Source: Phoronis australis (taxonomy: Eukaryota; Phoronida; Phoronidae). Taken from it: a DNA stretch of 64,000 bases. The stretch lies in NCBI GenBank assembly GCA_002633005.1, contig NMRA01000389.1, positions 76,041 through 140,040 on the forward strand, written 5' to 3'. The number at the start of each line of letters is the position of its first letter. The stretch's first letter is position 1. The translations under genes were made by a program, and so were the position numbers. The notes beneath the pieces were generated by a model. That model did not search any database. It saw only the letters and a program-made list of their open reading frames with translations, and was not told the origin of the DNA. Below are positions 56,723-64,000 of this stretch, one piece after another.

Positions 56723-57985
56723 TTTGTGATGGTCAAATAGTGGATTTATTCCATATTTCCACATTACCTCATACCATTTGTGATGGTCTTTAAAAAGCAT
56801 AGCTGTTCAGTGTTCTCTTACAATAATAAAAATACAATTTTGCTTTTTATGGTATTGTATTTCTCTATGCATGCAACAGAAATGTAGAATACATACTTGT
56901 TTGCTGCAACAAAGTGGCATGCAAATTCAATAACAAAGAAAACATCTCTGCTTTGGAGGGTTGCATGGTATTACCTACAACAAAGCAAACCTCTAAGTTT
57001 GAGTTATAAATGCAAAGTATAAGGAGCATCTGCAAATTGCAACAGAACACACTGTGAAACCCTTGAGTTTGAAGACCTTTGTCGTTCAATGCAACTTGAA
57101 CAGAAAACTAGACACAGAATTCATCTTTGTTTAGGTCTAGCATGTTCAAACTGAAAACCTGTGGGCATTACGCAAAGCCTGTACATTAAAAACGGAACCA
57201 TAAGTTAGTAATGAATTAGGGTGGATGTTAATGACAAGAGAGTTGTACTTGTCTAACCCACTTCTCAAGCGCACATTAAAATTAAAAAATTGACAACGCA
57301 CTGCTTGTGAGTTGAAACTAAGTGAGCTGTATGGGTTACATAAGCACCAGCTAACATTCATGAACACATGGTTCTTTAAAAAACCAAAATCCTAAACATT
57401 ACAAATTGAGGATGACCATAACACCAGTTCCAGAAAATCATAGGATTGGTGTTTACCCGAACATAGACGCTAATCCAAACAAGTACTGTAATGTCAAATT
57501 TAAGGGGACAACACGTTTTTGAAATAGGTGATAGTTGAGCAAGAGAAATTATAAAAACACTAAAGAGTAAAAAAACAATGAAGTGTTTATTAAGCGTTTC
57601 TGCAAACAGGTATATAATACACAATTTTAAGGAGATGAATCATGTGACTGACGTCTTGCCTGATGTTCAGTTATTAAAGCTTGCTATGAGTCAAGTATAT
57701 ACATAGACTCTTGACACAAAGCACACTACCTGATTTTCACTGGAATGCAGACTAGGGAATCAATTTCAAGTGACAACTTTCACATAAACATTCAACAAAG
57801 ATGTAATCAATAAAATATGTAGAAATATGAATATTTTATATTCAATATTTGGAATGTCAGCATTTAATATAAAAATATAAGGTCATAAAATAATATTACA
57901 AAATTATGGTCACATCTGGAACATTGGTATTTTTAGAGAAAAAGTATTACATACTGGAAAATAGTTACATATACAAACAATGTAT

Positions 57986-58035
57986 AATATACACATTACA
58001 AATACAATATACACATTACAAATACAATATACACA
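57986..58035. repeat. 20-bp tandem repeat, 2.5 copies
   Basis: aatatacacattacaaatac begins at 57986 and 58006, with a partial third at 58026. Confidence 0.85.
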
Positions 58036-59660
58036 ATGGCCGTTTTCAGCTGCAACTATAAATCAAAGTCAACACAAGTAGTCAATCATTGCAGTTGAAC
58101 CATTGACCTTTGAACCCAAATATGGACTGACCATGGTACAGACAAGGTTTAGTGCATCCATGTAGTTGCAAAAACTTTTGATTAATATGTGATACTACCA
58201 AAATAATCAACAAGCTGTAGTTAAATATGATTTTAACATAATAATGATAATAACAATAATACCTGTCACAATTTACATTGGTTTACTACATAAAGAACTT
58301 ATTTGATTCATGCACACCAAGGCCTTCATCAACCAGCTAGTATTCACATGCATGCTTCAGTACCTGGTTCAATACCTATGTCTTCTACTTGGGATGACCA
58401 TTGTTAAGTATAGTTTGAGAACTGAAAACAGCCAACACATTCTCCATGAAAAGCCTAGTCTAAATAATTACCTGGAATGTCAATCCTTATTGAGACTCAT
58501 GTATGGAACAACACCAAATCTCTACAGAAACCGCAAGAATATGTATTCGCGTAGCTAACAGTGCAGCTGGTGCCAAAACATCCAAATGCCACTTTTCACA
58601 AAAATTGTTAGTTTGGGAATACAAGAGAATACAGAAAGAAACATTTTCCCTGACAATTTCAGACAGGACATGAGCATGACAAAATTTAATGAACAGACTT
58701 TTTGACAGACTAATTTTAGAATAGCATTTGGAGTTTTCACACTACATGTGATGTTATGCAAACATATCGAAGAAGACGACACAGCGGAAAATTGCAAACA
58801 AAGTACTGCACACACACACAGTCATGTAAAATTCAACACACCAGTGGCTTCAATCAGTCAACCAAAAACAATAACTTGTTTTCAGGGTTAACATTATAAA
58901 TACTCTACGGTTCTACATCTAAAAAAACAACATCTATGATCCAATATAAAAATAAACAAAGCTCTCAAACTACATACTTCATTCTCTGCTTATTCATAAA
59001 TTGGTCATAATAGAACCAAGGCACTCACTACACATCTATGAGTGAGTGTTACGCAAATCAATGAAATCTCATGCAAATTGGCAACCAGGGGTCAATTATT
59101 GCCAGTCAGCTGATAACGAGTTTAGTTTACACACCCACAAAAAGGAGGGATAATTCTGTAGATGCAGGAATGTCACAAGACACAAGCGTACACTAACAAA
59201 ATGGTGACCACTCGGGTGACTGATAAATGAAGTTGAAATTATTATGGATTGGGAAATCAATGATTCTGTTCCATAAGCAAAGATTTCTTGCCGAATGTGT
59301 TTTTGGGTAATGACTTGAGTCTACATAATACCATAATGACTTCCTGCAGGTTTCCCAGATCTGATAGATGACTTGCGTAAGATTACTTATATACAACCTA
59401 ACTGTGGCAAGTTAATTCGCATAAAAATCTGTTTCCAGATTAAGCAAATCCTGATTATTAGATTTAGATGGCACAATCTCCAACAAGCATACCCTCATTT
59501 TTTCTACATCTAGTCAGAACTTTTTACCAAGCAGGTAGAACTAGTCGTTCTTTTGGTATCATGTCAATTGATGAATGGCTATGTTGAATACATGCAAACT
59601 ACACTGTCTATTCAGCACCAAGATCTACGCATGACTACCACTAGCTAAGACAAGCTCATA

Positions 59661-62600
59661 TCAGTACTCTTCTTTCTTCCACCTCCGATACAAGACAACT
59701 GCCAGCACTAGAATAATAAGAAGTACTACCACGGCCATTCCAACTAATGACCACGTGGCTGTGGTGTACTGTAGTAAGTTAGGAGGAGTTGGCGGGTATG
59801 TGGTGAAATCTACAACAAACAACCAAATATTGAGACATAATATAGAAAGCTCATCATCAGCACAAAGGAAGGAGTAGAAAGTCGCTTTGGGAGAATTAAA
59901 AAGAGGTTATCTCTGGACTCCGTCTGTACAACATAATGTCAAAACTACTTTCAAAAAGTTAGAAGACAGTACAACAAATCTTCGTGAGGCAGAGCGAAAG
60001 TTCCTAGGTATGGATGATCAATCATTAACTCACCAGCAAAATTCTATGAGAATGTCTCATCTTAGAACAGCTCATTTTAATCGGAGTTGTATAACTGATA
60101 TCGGAAAGCATGTGGCAAAACTTGTTCACTTTTCAGCTTACTTTATCATAAACTACACACATCCCTACTAGTTACAACTATCCCAAAATCACTTGGTTGC
60201 TTTAAAAGAACATTAATTCAGGAATGAAAAACTTTAATGATTAATGTAAGGCTAGAGTTACCAAAAAACAAATCATACACTTTGAACTGATCGTCACCAA
60301 CTGTGAATTTATTTGAGAAGTGACGTGGGAATAGTAAAATTGTGATGGAAAGACACAACACAGCATGACCACTATTCATCAACTTTGCAAATTAACTGCA
60401 TTTTCAGATGATTCGTATTTTGTCAAACTCGGATAAAATCTGTTCCATTGGATTCGACTTTTCTATTAAAAGTCTTTTTAGAGCAAATAAATACTGTGTT
60501 GTTGTGTAATAATTCCAACACAGTATTAGTAACTAGGAACTATCAATCCCTGAGTGATTGGAAAAGTAAAAGACTCACCAGGATCTCTGTACGAGAGTAC
60601 ACGAAACCGATCATTCCAGAAGCCATAATACTGTTGTCTGTAGTTGGTATAACTGGTACTGTTGTTTCGAGACACCTCCATGTAGGTCAAGTTACCGAGG
60701 TTATAAGGAAACCACGAGTTGTTACGCAGTCGCTCTTTGTCGTCGTGGTAAGTGTCGTTAATGTTGTACATGAACCAAACTGGTGTTGGATTCCTGTCAG
60801 TATAACAAAGCAGGCAATAACATGTATATCACACCTCTTGGGTGGTTATTCCACAGGATTTCGGAACCCTTAAGAACTATCCAATGAAAGGCCTACATGA
60901 AAAGTTGCATAAAATGAAAAGACAATTTAGATAACTGTAACAGCATTTTTGAGGTTTCATCTTGAACATTTATATTACACTAAATTTGCTCAGGTTATTG
61001 ATCTGTTTGTTCTGCTATGAATGCACCTTTCTTTTTACTAAATATTACTAAGAAAGCATGGTCACATGACCCAATTAACGACAGATTGATATAAGGTAAA
61101 AAATCAAATTCTACATAATTTCTACTTTCAGAAAATAAACACTTTTGGAGAGTTAAATTGCTAACTGTACAGTCTTGTCAATAAAGCTTACATAACCTTA
61201 AACATAATCACCAGATCTCAACAGTGATTAGTGGGGGATCTTGAAAACCACATGTTGAGATATTCAAATGTACCTGTGTATAGTAAAAATCATGTCTTGG
61301 AAAAACAAGTGAAATAACTAAAGGACAAAAGAAAATAGCCAAACATGAAAGGATTCCTTTCCAAGAAAAATCGTATGAGAACAATAATTACAAATGAATT
61401 ATCCCTTTCAAAATGCAATCTTTCATACCTACAAATACGTTTAAAAGGTTGTTTGCATGATAATGGAGATCCTTTTATTTTTGCATCCAAATAATTAAAA
61501 ACTAACAGAAGTTTAGGCCAAGCAAAGTCAGGCATCAACTAAACAAAGTAATGTTTCAGGTTTTGGAGCTGGGAAGCCAAAAATTCCAAGTTATTTGTTT
61601 AAAGAGGTAATATGTTGAAAACAACTTTGGATTTAGGTCACTTGCTGTTAAAAACAGCACTCATTTAGTTCAAAATCCTTACCTATGACTGATTTCTAAG
61701 CTTAACAATAACTGACAGGTGACCTATCGCCAGGATATTGACTGACGGCTCAACTGACAAATCAGAATGCAGCATTCTTGACACACTTTCATCTGCATAT
61801 CCAAGCCGCCATTTCACCCGACAAACAACACGTTGTTGGTGACTTTTCAAAATAGGGCGAAGCTTGTGATAGGTCAGTTGCTTCAGAGCAGGCCCATCAA
61901 GCTGCTTATAATGACATATTAGTTTCAATTATCAAGGCAGTCAGGGGAATTCCAGGTGTCTGATCTCTCACAACCAATCCAAACAGGGGAATTCCAGGTG
62001 TCTTATCTCTCACAACCAATCCAAACAGGGGAATTCCAGGTGTCTGATCTCTCACAACCAATCCAAACAGGGGAATTCCAGGTGTCTTATCTCTCACAAC
62101 CAATCCAAACAAAGGATAAGAATGTGATCATATTGTTTTGGAGGTGCAAGAAGAAACTTGATGTTTTGATATTAGAGCATGATTTGTCATGGTGGCTTTA
62201 ATTATTTGGATGCAAAGAATGAAAGTATTGCTGTCAATTTTTGACACCAATTACAAAATGCACTTAGAGGCTGCCTACAAATGAACATTTACCCCACTGC
62301 AGCAAAGCCAGTCATTGTTATCATCATGTAATCACTGATGTTCTTGGCCTTCTCATCATACACCTCTGTGAGTTCAAGACCGGTCAGATTTAGACTTGTT
62401 TGGTTCAGGTAAGGATAGCCAAACACATACTGCAACTCAGATCTGTGGGCAACACCTGTCAACAAAACACAAACAAGTAAGACTAGGCTAAATGGTGTGC
62501 TAGAGTGCATATGAGCATCAAACAAAAAGCAACTTAATGAACCCAAATTGCAGTGCAATTTTACATTTTCAAAGTATACTCAGATAAATTCTCAACTGCA

Positions 62601-63590
62601 GAAATGGAAATGAGTAGAAGCTCGTAACGTGTACTCTAAATTGAACCTATCTATTTCCCGTTACAGCTACAAGTCATGATCGCGAATGGATCGCAGGAAT
62701 CTACCTCTTATTTCTGCAATTCCTTAAAAAAACAAAAAATAGTGATCATGACAATTTGTTAGTCGGGAAATAGAGAGGTACAATTTACGAAAGGGTCACA
62801 CTAGGAGCCTTTCCCAAACATTTGTTTTAACCAAATCCTCCATTCATAACTCACTTACCCATCCATTTAGGTAGTTTTGTCAAATTGCTTCTGAAGTGAA
62901 ACTCGTACATATAAGTTTCATTGAGACTAACGTGAGATTTGAGCACGGCATCAACACCAGCACCATATAAACTGTCACCATACAACTGAAACAAAACCAC
63001 ACAACTCAGAAGAAAGACAGACGACATCTTTAACACATTCCAAACACAGAAATCAGCAAGTTCATGCGAACATAGGACAGAAAATTTCGGATTGTAAATC
63101 TTAGCAAACAGGGCATGTTCTCAGTCCAACTACCTCCGCAATTTAATGTTTGTCTATGGTGAACACGACAAGAGTGTTTGTCAATTATATTTGGAGAGGT
63201 CACAGTATTGTGAGAGAGCGATAAGAATGCTCATTTGATATCATGTTATATGAAGGGAGACAATAACAATGAATGGGCTCGGGGAGTATATCTTAAACAT
63301 GAGGCAAAGGGTAATAGTTCTGCATTTTGAGAAACAGTTTTCTCCACTGAATAACAGGTGTCAAACTGGTTCTCAAAATGCAGGACCCCTACTAACTGCC
63401 CTACTTACTCCCATGATCATGAAAGTCATGGCTGTTTTGTTGCTAGGATCTGGCCACCATGTGTAGAGAAAGTCTAGGTACTGCTCCATGGAGTCTTTAT
63501 TTTTAACATGACGACTAGCAACGTAGTCTTTGACGACTTTCTCGTGCATCTGCTTGGTAATACCTAGGTCCAAATCCATTGGTAAGTCCA
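59661..63590 (-). CDS. second carboxylesterase/cholinesterase-like membrane protein (3' part)
   Basis: Five minus-strand exons are in the window: 63409-63590, 62859-62985, 62293-62455, 60579-60793, 59661-59809 (stop). They give about 278 C-terminal residues. The order matches the plus-strand paralogue: MDLDLGITKQMHEKVVKDYV, SLYGAGVDAVLKSH, the His motif GVAHRSELQYVFGYPYLN, NPTPVWFMYN, and NYRQQYYGFWNDRF. A C-terminal membrane segment (WSLVGMAVVVLLIILVLAVV) leads to a short basic/acidic tail, RRWKKEEY. Two exons have the same length as their partners (127, 163) and all phases agree. The exons with the oxyanion hole and nucleophile elbow lie beyond position 64000, so whether the serine is present cannot be told. 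Confidence 0.92.
61942..62109. repeat. 42-bp minisatellite, 4 copies
   Basis: Units beginning caggggaattccaggtgtct start at 61942, 61984, 62026 and 62068. Copies alternate at one base (gtctgatc / gtcttatc), an A-B-A-B order. Since 42 is a multiple of 3, both strands stay open for 14 residues per unit, but the array is in an intron of the minus-strand esterase-like gene. Confidence 0.93.
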
Positions 63591-64000
63591 CTGAAATGTT
63601 AACAGCAAGCAATTGAAAAATCTTGGACCAAGAACAGAGATATATCTTAACAGCTAGTGAGTTTTTAGTTATGTTTTCAAGGATATTAAAGTCTCCAATA
63701 TCAGTGGTTGTCGATAACCAAAATAACATTAATAAGACACACATATTTAAAAAGCTGTGCTCCTCTTAGATAAAAACCTACATGCGATGTCACTTTCAAT
63801 GGGCCATTAATTAGGACTTAAATTCAATCAACAATAAACACAACACAAGTAACGTTCATTACCTAAAACCATCTATTTACTTCATTACTAATAAACAAAA
63901 ATTCCCCCAAATGGGTCAAGTAGTGCGGAAGCTTTCATTGGGTGCCTGGATGACCATAAAGAGAATAAATTAATATGTGGTAATAGAAAATTTGGTAATA

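Larger units (their letters stand above)
55986..59660. other. convergent region between the esterase-like paralogues
   Basis: Holds both 3' UTRs, a ~46-bp tandem repeat split by a SINE (56388-56790), and a 20-bp repeat (57986-58035). No exon was recognised. A plus-strand polyadenylation signal is not obvious. Confidence 0.5.

Noticed and set aside
61906-62201. Repeat-peptide reading frames on both strands
   Set aside because: They are open only because the 42-bp unit is a multiple of 3; they lie in an intron.

Overview
The window is intron-rich genomic DNA from an animal, AT-rich by eye, with GT-AG introns, tRNA-derived SINEs, LINE fragments, many minisatellites and assembly gaps (runs of N). 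The proteins resemble vertebrate orthologues but the repeats do not look vertebrate. I infer a marine invertebrate, perhaps a non-vertebrate deuterostome such as a hemichordate or lancelet; nothing here fixes the species.

Layout: (1) 3502-9398, plus strand: folliculin (FLCN), nearly complete in 8 recognisable exons with one unresolved junction near 5344-5690. Downstream of its stop, the last coding exon and the start of the 3' UTR recur as a decayed tandem array to about 9945. (2) 11191-13065, plus: a 4-exon gene for a small Tyr/Arg/Trp-rich protein of about 202 residues that I cannot name. An RFX X-box-like site just upstream hints at a ciliary role. (3) 16529-35573, minus: a complete 17-exon PHTF1/2 orthologue whose exon lengths and phases sum to an open frame of 965 residues. 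Its introns hold 28-, 31- and 53-bp minisatellites, a dispersed family of about 140-bp monomers, a DR5-like array of nuclear-receptor half-sites, and a ~697-bp direct duplication joined at a single N. (4) 35574-45974: no complete gene seen. It holds a 58-residue THAP-like ORF next to an NRF1-type palindrome, a MITE-like element, and two decayed LINE fragments. (5) 45975-55985, plus: an 11-exon type I membrane protein of the carboxylesterase/cholinesterase-like family, 669 residues, whose catalytic serine position reads Asp. (6) 59661-63590, minus: the last five exons of a second member of that family, tail-to-tail with the first and with the same exon phases; its 5' part lies beyond the window.

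Folliculin is a lysosomal/mTORC1 regulator, PHTF an ER multipass protein, and the esterase-like pair are probably cell-surface adhesion-type proteins. Nothing suggests that the loci form one pathway. The most novel observations are the folliculin exon-derived satellite, the serine-less esterase-like protein with its inverted paralogue, and the repeat/duplication structure inside PHTF. All coordinates come from reading the sequence by eye; splice sites were chosen by GT-AG and phase agreement.
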